A stretch of 64,000 nt of DNA from Reticulitermes speratus (taxonomy: Eukaryota > Arthropoda > Insecta > Blattodea > Rhinotermitidae), in NCBI GenBank assembly GCA_021186555.1, contig JAJKFL010000011.1, forward strand, positions 35,844,923-35,908,922, in the 5' to 3' direction. Position 1 is the stretch's first letter. Each line of letters begins with the position of its first letter. Of this stretch, positions 44,074 through 56,434 are shown in pieces. The position numbers and the translations under genes were made by a program. The notes below the pieces were generated by a model that saw nothing but the letters and a program-made list of their open reading frames with translations, ran no database searches and was not told the origin of the DNA.

Positions 44074-44824
44074 TTAATTGTGGTGCTCAACAGAGCATAG
44101 TTAATTGTGGTGCTCAACAGAGCATAGTTAATTGTGGTGCTCAACAGAGCATAGTTAATTGTGGTGCTCAACAGAGCATAGTTAATTGTGGTGCTCAACA
44201 GAGCATAGTTAATTCTGGTGCTCAACAGAGCATAGTTAATTGTGGTGCTCAACAGAGCATAGTTAATTGTGGTGCTCAACAGAGCATAGTTAATTGTTGT
44301 ACTCAACAGAGCATAGTTAATTGTGGTGCTCAACAGAGCATAGTTAATTGTGGTGCTCAACAGAGCATAATTAATTGTGGTGCTCAACAGAGCATAGTTA
44401 ATTGTGGTGCTCAACAGAGCATAGTTAATTGTGGTGCTCAACAGAGCATAGCTAATTGTGGTGCTCAACAGAGCATAGTAAATTGTGGTGCTCAACAGAG
44501 CAAGTTAATTGTGGTGCTCAACAGAGCATAGTTAATTGTGGTGCTCAACAGAGCATAGTTAATTGTGGTGCTCAACAGAGCATAGATATTTGTGGTGCTC
44601 AACAGAGCATAGTTAATTGTGGTGCTCAACAGAGCATAGTTAATTGTGGTGCTCAACAGAGCATAGCTAATTGTGGTGCTCAACAGAGCATAGCTAATTG
44701 TGGTGCTCAACAGAGCATAGTTAATTGTGGTGCTCAACAGAGCATAGTTAATTGTGGTGCTCAACAGAGCATAGTTAATTGTGGTGCTCAAAAGAGCATA
44801 GTTAATTGTGGTGCTCAAAAGAGC
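44074..44824. repeat. 27-bp minisatellite, about 28 copies
   Basis: The unit begins TTAATTGTGGTGCTCAACAG. Units differ by scattered single substitutions, with one shortened unit near 44500. Each unit contains TGCTC-AACA-GAGCA, a 5-bp stem with a 4-base loop. Since 27 is divisible by three, several frames on both strands stay open for more than 120 codons; these are not genes. It lies directly downstream of G2. Confidence 0.95.
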
Positions 44825-46382
44825 CCGACACTTGTCCTGTCCTGAGCCGGATGAAAACAGTCCACACAAAAACACGATATTTATTTAAGTCCCGACTAAT
44901 TATAAATTTACACCTATGTGTAAGTCGTCTCATTGTTTCGGGTTTCCGTATCAAAACCTCTGTATATATTTCAGTCCACTCCAACACGTGCCACATGCAC
45001 AGCCCATCTCATCCACCTGTTTGCAGTACAGTACAAATCATGAAGCTCCTCGTAACGTAATTTTCTTCTGCCATTTTCTCACTTTTAGACACAAACCTAT
45101 GCCTCAACTACAGAATGTCAACTGCACGAATTACTTATTAAAACTCACGTTTGAATATTTAAGTTACTTAACGCTTTGTGCCTGCCAAATTAATTCTATG
45201 TGAAAGTTGATGAAGGAGGAGTAAGAAACAGAAATTATAGACAAATACTGAGGAGGAGACACGTAGTAATTATTTTGTGATGTGTTATTTCAATGTCAGG
45301 TGTTTTAAGCTCAAGATATTTCCAAAAATGTTTCTGCTGTGAAGCATATTTTGTTGCACACGAATTGAAAAGTGGATGGGAAATAAAATTTTAGCGCCAT
45401 TTTGAAATCAAATGGTGCTACAAAGAAGAGTTGGCAGTCCCTTCTGCCCTAACCGCACACACACACACACTCGCAAACAACTTCCCTGACACTCAAAGAG
45501 GAACAGACAGAACTGGTGATATATCATGGATAAAAGGACGCCGTGCAAAATTTCAAATCTCAATAGACGCTTTTATAATTCGGGTATTCTGTGATGTTAG
45601 GCGATGAAACCGGGTTACTTGCTTGTTGAGGCCGGTAGTATAGAAAGAATTTTCATAATTATGTTTCAAATAAACGTCAGACGAAATATTTTTAAATCCT
45701 AGCCACCAATAAAAAATTCCTGTATGTAATTATTTTCATCTCTATGCGTGCAACATTCCTTGCCAATCTTATTTTTTTCTTAATTAAAGGAAACTGAGTG
45801 GCGTTACATTAAAATGAAAGTAAAAAAAATTAATAAGACTATCAATATAAAATATTTGGTGAATTACGAGAATGTATTAAGTTACAAACAATGGTCCGAC
45901 AAAACAATTCTCATTCCTCTGCGGTGGCCTCAATTTGACACGGAAATGTTAAACATAATAAGCAAGTTTAACTTAATTATTTATTAAAGAAACAGTTACA
46001 CGGTCACTCCCATTTAATTTTCAATTCAATATCACCACAGTCACTGCCGTGACGCTGTACAGCAACATAACAACGTTGAGAGTAGAAGCTAATCACAATA
46101 TCAACACGAATTGAAACATGTTCTAGTGAGGAGGCAGTACCTACAGACTAAGGCATGACAGGCACAAATTTCAACAGACCTGCCACAAGGTCAACTGATA
46201 TGCTGATTGTGGAGCCACACAATATCTGAATATCTCTACTGAATACAACTGATCCATACACACAAGATATATTTCCCACCAAATTTTTTACTTAATCCCA
46301 ATTAAACACCAGAGTTTTTGATGTTGTAAGAGGAGAACCGTTTCTAATTTAGTCATAAAATTTCGACGGTTTGATTTTCCAA
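44825..46382. other. Spacer between G2 and P2
   Basis: No gene seen. 44826-45060 and 45685-45790 look like reverse-transcriptase remnants (minus strand near KPETMRRL). A (CA)n run lies at about 45457-45470. 45950-46382 is a diverged version of the upstream block found before other IR first exons; its TATA-like motif is lost. Confidence 0.5.
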
Positions 46383-46541
46383 ATGCAGACTTATATTATA
46401 TTTTTGTGTTACTATTGTCTAGTGGCGCTGTGAGTGCTGGTTTAGAGAAAGTGATAAAACTAGCAGAATTTATAGCTGATATTTATCAGCAGTTACCACG
46501 CTGTTGCATTTCCATCATAAACTCAGAGGCACAACAGCAAG
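46383..46541 (+). pseudogene. IR exon 1, copy P2 (frameshifted)
   Basis: Opens MQTYII, but two extra bases in the T run (ATATTTTTGTG against ATTGTCGTG) break the signal peptide frame. The remainder still encodes SSGAVSAGLEKV and YQQLPRCC in the shifted frame. The GGTGAG donor is conserved. Confidence 0.75.
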
Positions 46542-47799
46542 GTGAGAATTAATTTTTTTATTATTTACATAAGTCGTTTGACTTTAATGAAGAGAAATAT
46601 ACTTATAAAGTCTTGGAGAGGAACTGCTTATGATTTTGTGTATATAACACGAAAGATTTATTTAGAATTATATCGTTTTAATGTATGAGGAGTGTATATG
46701 TCTTGGAAATTTGAAGTTTATTGTTTTCGAACAAAACATTTTATGTTTGATTAGGCTCCAGTTCGTACTTTATGGGAATCGCTGAAATGTTCCTTTAACG
46801 ATTCCGGGAAAGGTTAAAATTCAGAGCATGTGTTTTGGATGAATGAATGTTTGTGCAAAAATGGTCGAGTGTTATTGACTAAGAAAATCGAAGTTCTCGG
46901 AGGAAACTTTGTCTCAGTGCCACTTTGTTAACCAAAAGTCCTACATGGACTGGCCTGGGATTGAACTCGTCCCTCCTTGGCGTGATGTCGATAATTATCC
47001 GCCTGTGCCATGGCTAGGTATGTTGGGTCTTATAGCTTCTGGTATGTAAATGTCAGCTTGTCGAATGGTTATTTAACTCTGTGCGGATAAACTGCGATGA
47101 GCTGGGCGGTTTAGTCTAAGTACGGGGTTTTACATCCTCGAGTGACGTAGATATTTTTCCGTTTTTGTGTCCAGAAAACTACGTTGGTCCAATTAGCATG
47201 TTATCGAATGTGAAAATGCTGTACTACCCGAGGTAAACCGTCGTAACGTGCTGCTAACTCCTCCGTCCATCTAGTGACAATATGAAAGAAGGACTGTACA
47301 AACAGCTCAAGTACCCTATGTATATAACCTTGGCATAGTGCTCAATTAGAAACCAGGATACATTACCCTTGTAAAGGAGCTGAACTACTGCAGTTGTGTG
47401 AATGTCATATGACAATTTGGAACATTAGTATCTGAACTTCTGTATTTATTACAATGTAGTTTATATGCTTCTGTAATGAATTATTCGTTTTAAAATAGTT
47501 ATTTATACATTTCAGACAAACGTATTTCAATACATATTGTACCCATATTATAAAATTACACACACCATACACAAAAATTCAAATTCTATGTAAAGTAACA
47601 CTTTAATTCACAATGGAATAAACTTAAATATTAGAAGTGTGTATTTAAATACATTACTGTTTATTATTTAATTTGATCTTCTTTGTAGTTCCTACACTAT
47701 CTATGTCATCGTATGTGTTTGTACCATATAGTAACATTAAGCAAATATTATAAATAATTCGTCAGGTATCGCAACAGTGTTTAAAGAACTACTCTATAT

Positions 47800-48310
47800 T
47801 CTCTTATTAACTAATTCCACGGAGCAAAATCTTTCTCGAAAAGCTTATAATTCCTCAGGTAGTCAAAAAATTTTCCGGACACTACGGAACGCAAAAGTTC
47901 ATTCCCATGCACACAAGAGTCTGCAACGTGTCACTCAACTGAGCCACATCAGTCCAGTCCATGCACAACCACAATACATCTTGAAAATCCATTTTATTTC
48001 TATTGTTCCTGTAGATCTAGATCTTCCAAGTGGAGCCTTTGTTTAGCTTTCCCCACCCAAAATGTATGTATTTCTCCTCTTCCCATAACTGCTACATGCC
48101 ACGCCCATCTCATTTTATTGATGAGATCGCCCGAATAAAATTTGGCGATCATTTCAGATCGTAAAACTCTTCATAGTGCTAACTCCTCCAGGACCTTGTT
48201 GACTTGTACCTCTTAGAACCATTTCCTGAGCACCCTATTCTGAAGACCCTCTGCCTATGTTTCTCAGTCACTGAGAGAGACCAATTAAACTCTTACACAA
48301 CGAGAGAAAG
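47800..48310 (-). repeat. Old reverse-transcriptase-derived repeat in P2 intron 1
   Basis: Paralogous to 1248-2350 of P1, from TTAACTAATTCCACGG to the TTCTGTACATTTT region. It is frame-broken and antisense. Confidence 0.5.
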
Positions 48311-48467
48311 TAATTACTTTTCTGTACATTTTAAATTCTATATTTATAAATAGCAAAGTGGAATACAAATGATTCTGAAAGAAAGGTAACAAATATTCCC
48401 TGACTCTAATCTGTTCTTAATTTCTTCAAAAAAGTTATTTAATATAAAATACAGTTATGAATTTCAG

Positions 48468-48840
48468 GTTTTGAAGCTACAATATTGATGCAGAAAGTTC
48501 GCAAGTATTTATTATATTATTAAAAATGGTTTATTAGCATTTCTTAGGTACAGCAAGAGAAAAAATATAAACATTAGTCATCAGTTGTTCCATTCACCAA
48601 CTGCCATTATGCCTTACGCTCAGGAACTTAACCCTGATTGCCAAGTAGCATACTTCCAGAATTGTAGCCGTAGTGAAAAATTCTTACACAAAAAAAAACA
48701 ATACCTTGTATTTATTATATGAATATGTTCGTGTTATGGAGACGACATTCGGAAGTGGCACCAGAGAAAGCTGCGTAGCTCAGCGGTAAATATACGTCAT
48801 ACTGAGTGGGAACGAAGAAACAGGAAGCTATGTAAATCAG
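48468..48840 (+). pseudogene. IR exon 2, copy P2, interrupted by a 190-bp insertion
   Basis: The exon flanks match the intact 170-nt exon 2 of G2, with acceptor TTTCAG and donor GTTAGA retained. A 190-bp foreign segment (48518-48707) interrupts it after RKYLLY. Confidence 0.8.
48518..48707 (+). mobile_element. Short retroposed insertion in P2 exon 2
   Basis: Flanked by a perfect 13-bp target duplication GTATTTATTATAT (48505-48517 and 48708-48720). The right end contains a nine-A run (CACAAAAAAAAACAATACC), suggesting a target-primed retroposition product. No family is recognised; P1 and the other copies lack it. Confidence 0.75.
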
Positions 48841-49429
48841 GTTAGAATTGTACTGAGACTTTTGTTGTTCTGCTTTGTTTCAGCGTATAAAATAACACAA
48901 GTTACGCAATTTGAGACTTTTTTATACTTCTAAAATTGAGGTCATCTCTAAAAAGTATAAATTTTAAATCAGTTTTAGAATAAGGAAAGAAAATAAGAAA
49001 TAAAATTTCCTAATGAAATCACAGCCTTTCATTCCATAAAAGTAAAATTCATATTATATATAACAAGTCATTCAAGCCCTGAGGGGGATTAGAGATACGA
49101 CACTACTCTTTCCTTAACCTCTGCGCTAGATGGGGGTGCGTGGTCAACGCCACGGCTTGGCCACTTTACCCCCGGAATAAAGACGCGGCACACTTTTTAC
49201 AGGATTGCTGGGTGTTTCAAATTAATAGCATTGTTGAACTAGATAAGAAAAGCTTTCAAATGCAAATCCAATATACACAATATTTTGCTGATATTATTTC
49301 AGATTTTAATCTTCCTCTGTTCAGAGGACATCGAAGTAAATATAAGTAATGTTCACAAATTATTATGCTCTATTTGTTATCATAAGTAACTACAAACAAC
49401 CGAATCCAATTTGAGAAGCTAATAACTCC

Positions 49430-49720
49430 TTGCATTTTAAGGGACTGGAAATGTTTATTTAGTAAAAAATTCGCAAGGTGTTTTTATTCTGAGCCAGATC
49501 AATCCAGTCAAGGAGCTCCCAACCGATTTCACTACGATCCATTTTAATAGTATTATCCCATCTAAGCCTATGTCTACTACGTGATTGTGTCCTTCAGGCT
49601 TTCCCAACCACAAACCTGTAAACAGCCCTCCTATTCCCCTTACTCACGTAGGGCGGAAAGAGGAGCTGCATTTCTGCCACACCAATTCCAACATTTTGCT
49701 TTAATTTTAACATAACAATA
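49430..49720 (-). repeat. Reverse transcriptase C-terminal remnant in P2 intron 2
   Basis: Paralogous to 3229-3530 and 10440-10740. Shared plus-strand text includes CCCATCTAAGCC and CCAACCACAAACCTGTAAAC. No open frame of note. Confidence 0.55.
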
Positions 49721-50116
49721 ACAATTTTCCAATAGAATTAATTAATTAAACAAGTAATTTTCTGAAGTGATCATGTCACCTAAAAAAGTAAAATTAATTC
49801 ACAAAATATTAATTTTCCGAAAACACTATTACACTTTCAACAATTAAATAATTAATACCAAGTTAATACCAAACAGTTGAAAATCTAACCATTCTAAAAA
49901 ATTATCGCTAAGTAAATAGATTTACAGAATCTAAATTTTCAACATGCCCTAGTTCAAATATTTCTAAACTAATGAAAAAATATGTATCATCTTCTTAAGT
50001 AACAATTTAGATCACAATCTAAGCAATTTTTTCCCAATCTATGTCCCTACGTTTCAAACAATTATACGCTTCTGAAACTAATGAAAAATATGTAAATACC
50101 AAATAATTTCTTACAG

Positions 50117-50410
50117 ACATTTTTAGAGCATATTCATCTAGAGACATGGCTGCTGTTCCTGGACACCAACTGTCCCTGGAGCAGTTCTTCACAGACATCA
50201 ACATTCCTTTCGACTGCCAGTTCCTGGTGGCTCAGCCACAACGTGACCACGTCGTCGTGCTGACCGAAGTGTACCGTGTTAGCCCAACACTTCCTCTGCA
50301 GACATACCGTTTTGGTAACTGGACTGCTGGTGGCGGCCTCACCTGGCCCTCACAGGGCCTCTACAGGAGGAGGAACTACTTACAGGGTCACAAAATTCAG
50401 GCCACGGCAC
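50117..50410 (+). pseudogene. IR exon 3, copy P2 (small deletions)
   Basis: Acceptor TTACAG; probable donor GTCATA at 50411. Two bases are missing in the SRAIWLL stretch and one in NTSLE, netting three. The rest is intact: VVVLTEVYRVSPTLPLQTYR, FGNWTAGGGLTWPSQGLYRR. Downstream 50430-50790 shows only degraded intron. Confidence 0.75.
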
Positions 50411-50801
50411 GTCATAGTTATTATTGCTAACTGATATTGTAGATCCTGTTATTCTCTACACATCGACACCAATTTCAACGTCCTATCTCTTCGCAATCCA
50501 AAGTTACACTGCCCAAACGCCGCGCGGCGTCGCCATTTTCAGTGTTCACGCGCAAGCGCTACCCCTCACTGCTACACACCTACCACTACCCGCCATTTTA
50601 GATACGGACATCAACCCTCTATCCAACAAAATTTAAATCATTACATTATCATTTATAGTTTACGAGATATAAGCGCCATAATTCTTGCCATATTTTTGGT
50701 CGCTAGAGTTTTCGTAGAGACCCCCCTACACCGGACCGAATTTAAAGACGTATTCACGTCAAAACAGTAATCACGTATGCCTAAATACTGAAGGAGGGAC
50801 T

Positions 50802-51067
50802 GTTTTTTTCCTATGGCTCGACAGCCCTATATAGGCCTGGGCCTCCTCGTTTCGTCGAGGTTTCATGGTCACACACATTTGAGACACACCACACTCGGTA
50901 GGAATCCTCTGGACGAGTGACCAGCTCGTCGCAGAGACCTCTACCTGACAGCACACAACAATCACAAGAGACAGACATCCATGCCCCCGGTGGAAATCGA
51001 ACCCACGATCGTAGTAAGCGAGCGCCCGCAGACCTACGCCTTAGACCGCACGGTCACTGGGATCGGC
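50802..51067 (-). mobile_element. Full-length tRNA-derived SINE in P2
   Basis: 266 bp on the minus strand with the same tRNA-like head, body and terminal A run as 10101-10365. It is flanked by the target duplication GAAGGAGGGACT (50790-50801) and GAAAGAGGGACT (51068-51079), one mismatch. P1 keeps only the head of this insertion (4474-4566). Confidence 0.88.
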
Positions 51068-52066
51068 GAAAGAGGGACTTCATTAAATTGGTAATCACAG
51101 TGTGCCTAATCATTGAAACACGAACTGTAGTCCAAAGAGAAATCACAGTACTACTAATTATAGAAAGCACAGAAAAAAACAGAAAAGAAATTTAGAGCTC
51201 CATTAAATGCGCAAGTGGTCAAAGGAAAATAAAGAATACCAAACATTTAAGTACACCTGCCGAAACTGTCACCATTTCAGCTGACCAATATAATTCCTCA
51301 CGTTGCCGTCTGTCTTGCAATGCGCTTACAATAATGCCACAGAACGGCCAAGTTTTATACTAGAGATAAACAAGTTTTCCAAACATTTAGGTTCCTCCTC
51401 AAAATTCTAGGCGCAAGAAGGGTGACGTGAAACAGATACCATACTGCAGATCCAGCCTGTGACCTGGGACCCGGAATTTTTGAACCCCCGTTTTATATGA
51501 GAAGCGAGTAGACAGGAAGTGACAAATAATTTTAACCTGGTAAAACAATGTCCCTGTGTTAACAGGATGAAAGTATTCACCCCTTTGTCTAAAGACGATA
51601 CAGGCAGGCTGGTCTCAGTATGAAGTTACACTTGTTTCTGTCCACGCAAAGAATGCCTAGAGGGAGGCTACAAATTTGGATGTTATATGTAGAACTTGTT
51701 GGATCATTTAAATGCATTATACAATATTAACATATACTATTTCCTAAGTTTCCATTTTAGTAATAATCTCAAAAGTGGTTTATGTAAATAAAAAGAGGTA
51801 ATTGAAAATAAAATACAATTGTCTGTATTCTGGAACATCTGGTATCTCACGACGAACTGAAGGACAAATGTGACTGAGGTTTTTCACCATTTTCCTTAGT
51901 CACACCATGTCATGATGACCAGTTGGACTGTAGCCACAAACATGGTGTTACACACTTCTAATACATAATACTGTTTTCACTTGATTATAGGTACACAAAC
52001 ACAGGTAATATTGTTTTAATATAATGTTGTATTATAGCCTTTAACAAACACTAATTTTCTCTACAG

Positions 52067-52878
52067 GTTAGCTCAGCTGCGTGAGAGCGGTGTTCAGGCC
52101 ACGATCCGCCAGCAGTACATAACGTCACCCCAACCCGACACACAGTCATCTTCTATGACCCACCGTAATGTTTTCGCTGCGTGTTATTATGCTACGACGT
52201 ATGGAAAAACGTGCTATCAGAGGTTTTATTTCCGTAGATCGTTTTGTTTGGTGGTGGATCACCCCACATATATTGTCAATACACCAAATCAACATTAATG
52301 ATTTATTTATAACAAATAAACGAATTCAGATGCGTACTTACAGTCTTTGCGGATTGCAAAATAAAATAAGAAATAGTCTAACCAAAACAGACGACTGGTT
52401 CCACAGAAGCTTTACCATCTCAAGACTTGGTGATGCCTGTCTTTACAAACCCCTCCAGATGTGGCAAGACCAAGGACTGCTGCCATCCTTGTCGAAACAC
52501 AATTTTGATGTAAAGGCCGAGACCGGAATTAGTTGCTCGTAGCTCAGAGCCAGGATGCAGTAACTACCCACTGCTAAGCAGGTTAACTCTGGTCTTATCC
52601 CAAAAGTGGTAAGGGTAGGGGAGGAAAGGAGCTGAAGGAACAGTCCACTTATGATTATACGGGGTGTAAGGTATAGTTTGCCGAATCTCCATGGAGTGCC
52701 GAGCCTTTGCACCGGCACATCTATAGTCGTCAGTTTAGTGACAGTAGCGCCTATTTTGCTGCTGCTTGCGGCAGGAAATATAATAGGACTTCTCATACTG
52801 CTGATTGAGCGATGTGTACATGTAGACGTATTCAAATACTGGCCACGTGGACGCATCCGACAGACACCCAATGAATAA
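52067..52878 (+). pseudogene. IR terminal exon, copy P2, with the same 562-bp insertion as P1
   Basis: Reads LAQLRESGVQ, then the insertion, then VSLVTVAPILLLLAAG and YWPR to TAA at 52876-52878. The GT (52165) and AG (ending 52726) flanking the extra segment are conserved and again give a 562-bp unit whose removal keeps frame. Within it lies an odd tRNA-like stretch (GTAGCTCAGAGCC and GACTGCTAAGCAGG, about 52540-52600). Confidence 0.65.
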
Positions 52879-53899
52879 AACGGAATGTACATAACAAAAG
52901 AATTCCAGAGTTTCGCTTAATGCAACGTACAGTCTGAACTTACATCTTAAGGGGCATTTAAACATTAAAATCCATTCTAAGCCACAGATATTTACGGTGT
53001 CTTCTTCTTTCATTTCATCCCAAAATATTCTGTATGTATTTCTTTTCTTCCCTATGTGTGCTACATATCCTGCCAATATCATGCTTTATTAAAACATGGC
53101 TATTTACTTTATATTATAAAGCACGTCACCAAATTATTTGGTGATAAATATGGAATTTCTGCTGAACTATGTTCATGTATTCAAATACAAACAACATACC
53201 GACGTAACAATTTACATTACTCGCTATTGACCTCAAATTTGACAAGTGAATTTTAGCCAGTATAGGCAAGTTTAAGCTCATACATAGAGGTCATCTCGTA
53301 AAATGTCAATGCTGGCTCAGACGGGAGGCAGATGCATCGCTCTACACATAACCGACCTTGGCGTAAGATAGGTGTGAGTGCTCGAGTGTTTACTCCCGGG
53401 AAACAGAAATATTGAGCAAGGGGGTAAAAAATCTTACCATAACCGTGGTTCAATCCCCGGATCTTCCAAATCGTAGCGAGGTATCCGGGCCGTCAAGTTT
53501 AAGCTGATTATTTATTAAAGAAATAATGACACGCTACCTGTCATTAAATTTTAGTAGAGACTTTCCAACAGCAACATGTTCATTGCAGTGATAAGTTACG
53601 TTGTAAAGCAATAAAATGAAGTCGAATATAGAAAGTAATGTTTATATCATCACAAAATCAATGTAACATGTTGTAATGAGGACAACAAGCACGGCTTTAT
53701 AGATTCCTATCACAAGGTCAACTGTAATGTTGGGTTTGGTGCGACGTAATTTGTGTATATCTGCATTGCGTATAACTGCTGCAAGCTTTCAGGTTACTTT
53801 CCTCACAAAATTTTGTATTCAACTGTAAAGAAACGCCGAAGGTTTCGATGTTGTAGGAGAAGAACCTGTCCCAAGTGACACCCAACGTCCCAGCCTCTT
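52879..53899. other. Spacer between P2 and G3, including conserved IR upstream block
   Basis: Collinear with 6440-7489. It contains a reverse transcriptase remnant (52970-53110, minus strand AGYVAHIGKKRNTYRIFWDE) and, at 53488-53899, the upstream block conserved before IR first exons with its TTTATAG motif. Confidence 0.55.
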
Positions 53900-54065
53900 A
53901 TGTTCCAAATGCAGACATATATTATTGTTGTGTTACTATTGTCTAGTGGCGCTGTGAGTGCCGGTTTAGAGAATGTGTCAAAACTAGCAGAATTTATAGC
54001 TGATATTTATCAGCAGTTGCCACGCAGTTGCATTTTCATCATAAACTGTGAGACACAGCAGCAAG
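53900..54065 (+). CDS. IR exon 1, copy G3 (intact; rest of gene missing)
   Basis: 166 nt, open. It reads MFQMQTY, IIVVLLLSSGAVSA, GLENVSKLAEFIADIYQQLP, RSCIFIIN, with a GGTGAG donor. Its intron matches G1 intron 1 up to the base equivalent to 8755, but is cut by the junction at about 56493, beyond which the sequence is an inverted copy. This exon therefore has no collinear partner exons here. Confidence 0.85.
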
Positions 54066-55106
54066 GTGAGAATTAATTTTGTATTATTTACATAAGTCGT
54101 GCGACTTTAATGAAAAGAAATATACTTATAAAATCTTGGAGAGGAACTGCTTATGATTTTATGTATATAACACAAAAGAAAAGTTTTATTTAGAATTATA
54201 TTATTTTAATGTATGAGAAGTGTATATGTCTTGGAAATTTGAAGTTTATTGTTTTCGATCAAAACATTTTAGGTTTGATTAGGCTCCGTTTTTCGCAGTT
54301 CGTAGTTTATAGGAATTGCTGAAATGTCTCTTTAACGATTCCGAGAAGGGTTAAAATTCAGAACATGTGTTTTGGATGAATGAATGTTTGCGCAAAAATG
54401 GTCGAGTGTTATTGACCAAGAAAATCGAAGTAATCGGAAGAAACTTTGTCTCAGTGCCACTTTGTCAACCAAAGGTTCTGGTATTGAACCCGGCCCAACT
54501 TGGCTTGAGATCGATGATTATCCGCTTTTGCCATGGCTAGGTAATTTGGCTATTATATACACATGTATGTAAATGTCAGCTTGTCGAATGGTCATTTAAC
54601 TCTGTGCGGAAAAACTGCAGATGAGCTGGGCGGTTAAGTCTAAGTACGGGATTTTATATCCTCGAGTGACGTAGATATTTTTCCGTCTTTTGGTCCAGAA
54701 AACTACGTGGTCCAATTAGCATGTTATCGAATGTGAACAGGCTGTACTGCCCTTTGAAGTAAAGCGGCCGTAACGTGCTGCTAACTCCTCCGTCCATCTA
54801 GTGGACAAGATCAAAGAAGAACTTACTAACACCTCATAGCTTAGTGCTCAATTAGAAACCAGGACACATTAGCCTTTGTAAAGGAACTGGACTACTGCAG
54901 TTGTGTGACTGTCATATGACAATTTGGAACATTAGTATCTGAACTACTGAATGTAGTACAATGCACTTTACATGTTTTGTAATGAATTACTCCTTTTCAA
55001 AAAGATATATTTACATTTCGGAAAAACGTATTTAAATATATACAATGCACTCGTAATATGAACTTACATAGACCGTACAGAAAAACACAAATTCTATGTA
55101 AATTAA

Positions 55107-56434
55107 CCTTTAAGAGCCGAAACGGACAAATTTGTCCATCGTTTTGTGTAGGTATGAATGCCGAAACGGACATTTTTGTCCAAAAAGATATATGTAAACT
55201 TTTCGCATTAAATACGATATTGGCGGGGCAATAAGCGTGTGTAAATATTATGTATACATACAGCAGACTTGAAGGTAATTTTAGAGTTGTGCCTCATATC
55301 AAGGGTGCGTATTGGGGCGCGGAGGTAATATACCATAAAATGATGTATTTAACACTGTTTAGAGCGTATTCAGCTTCTTGCTCCAGCATCTGTACATTCA
55401 TGTTCCCCAGATACCCATCGATTAAAAAGCCGGTAGAATCGAGTTAAGATTTATACGAGTCTATAGATATATTTATGTACTTTCCGGGAACCGAACCCTG
55501 ATCTCCTTTCTGGTGATCGTATAACTTATTCACTGTTCTAGCCCGTGCTTGTACTCACAGAAAAATTTTCAATACATTTTCACAATATATTTGTCCAAAT
55601 ATACGAAGAAATTAAAAGCTTCCGGCTGTATTTACCCTTACGTACTTGATGGAAGAATGAAACATAGCTCACCCGAGAAAGGCAGTATATGATGCGTCGT
55701 CAGAAGGAAGTTACTTGTTACAGAAATTATTACATACCTTATTATTAGATGTTCTCATCCGAATCAATATCACAGATCAGCTGTGATTCAATATCTTCAT
55801 CACGAATATGCCTTCTACAAGCCATGATGCTGATTATGTACTCACAAGAAATAATTTTCACCGACAGGGTCACTGCACTGTGCGACAAACACTGAAAGAG
55901 TGTGGCCACTGGTAGGAATACCGAGAAACGTACTTTTCCTTTCGCAGGTCAGATTCCTCATGGTTGTAAAACTGTAAACCTCTTTGTAAGTACAGCCTTA
56001 CAGAAATCACACCAACGAAAAGCATTTCGCTGTTGTTAAAATAACCTCACAGAAATATTTTCCCTTGAAAGTGGGGACGAATTCAGGAGAAAGGAGCCAG
56101 AATTTAAGGCTAAAGAGAACGAAACATAACATATTACTAAAATTCCATTAATGGTCCAGACACGATAAAGAAACAAAAGAAGACTAAAATTTCTGTCTCT
56201 TAGGGAAGTGGTTCATTCTTATTTTGCATCAAAATATTTTATAATAAACTATGATGTATATTACCGTGTTCTCCATGCTTCACTTGAGTAATTACGATTT
56301 ATTTCACAGATCCAGCGTTAATATTCTTCAAGATATTCAAAATTTTCCTAACCATTGCAACAAACGTTTAAATCCCCAGAGAAAACTCCGGTCCGCTGAC
56401 AGTACAGGGCATTTAAATCGCCGGCTCTTAAAGG
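55107..56434. mobile_element. Non-autonomous piggyBac-like element
   Basis: 1328 bp with perfect 13-bp inverted ends CCTTTAAGAGCCG and CGGCTCTTAAAGG, flanked by TTAA on both sides (55103-55106 and 56435-56438). The paralogous site in G1 intron 1 holds a single TTAA (8691-8694), the empty site. Subterminal GCCGAAACGGACA motifs occur twice, one containing the 14-bp palindrome GGACAAATTTGTCC (55124-55137). No full transposase frame is present. Confidence 0.88.
55745..55825 (-). pseudogene. Possible piggyBac transposase N-terminal remnant (26 codons)
   Basis: A short minus-strand frame from ATG at 55825 reads MACRRHIRDEDIESQLICDI then DSDENI and stop. The acidic D/E-rich opening resembles the start of piggyBac-type transposases. 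It is very short, so this is suggestive only. It would make the element a deletion derivative of an autonomous one. Confidence 0.35.

Larger units (their letters stand above)
46383..52878 (+). pseudogene. Ionotropic receptor pseudogene copy P2 (segmental duplicate of P1)
   Basis: From 46569 onward it is collinear with 1-6439. Exons present: 1 (46383-46541), 2 (48468-48840, with insertion), 3 (50117-50410) and the terminal exon (52067-52878). Exons 4-8 are absent exactly as in P1, so the internal deletion happened before the two were duplicated. It differs from P1 by a full SINE at 50802-51067, a 190-bp insertion in exon 2 and many small indels. Confidence 0.8.

Noticed and set aside
44074..44824. 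Possible CRISPR array
   Set aside because: Units are contiguous 27-bp tandem repeats without spacers, in a eukaryotic intron-rich locus.
44031..44875. Long ORFs on both strands (up to 157 codons) with repeated NCGAQQSIV or NYALLSTTI peptides
   Set aside because: They arise from the 27-bp minisatellite, whose unit length is a multiple of three. Both strands are open and there is no splice or start context.
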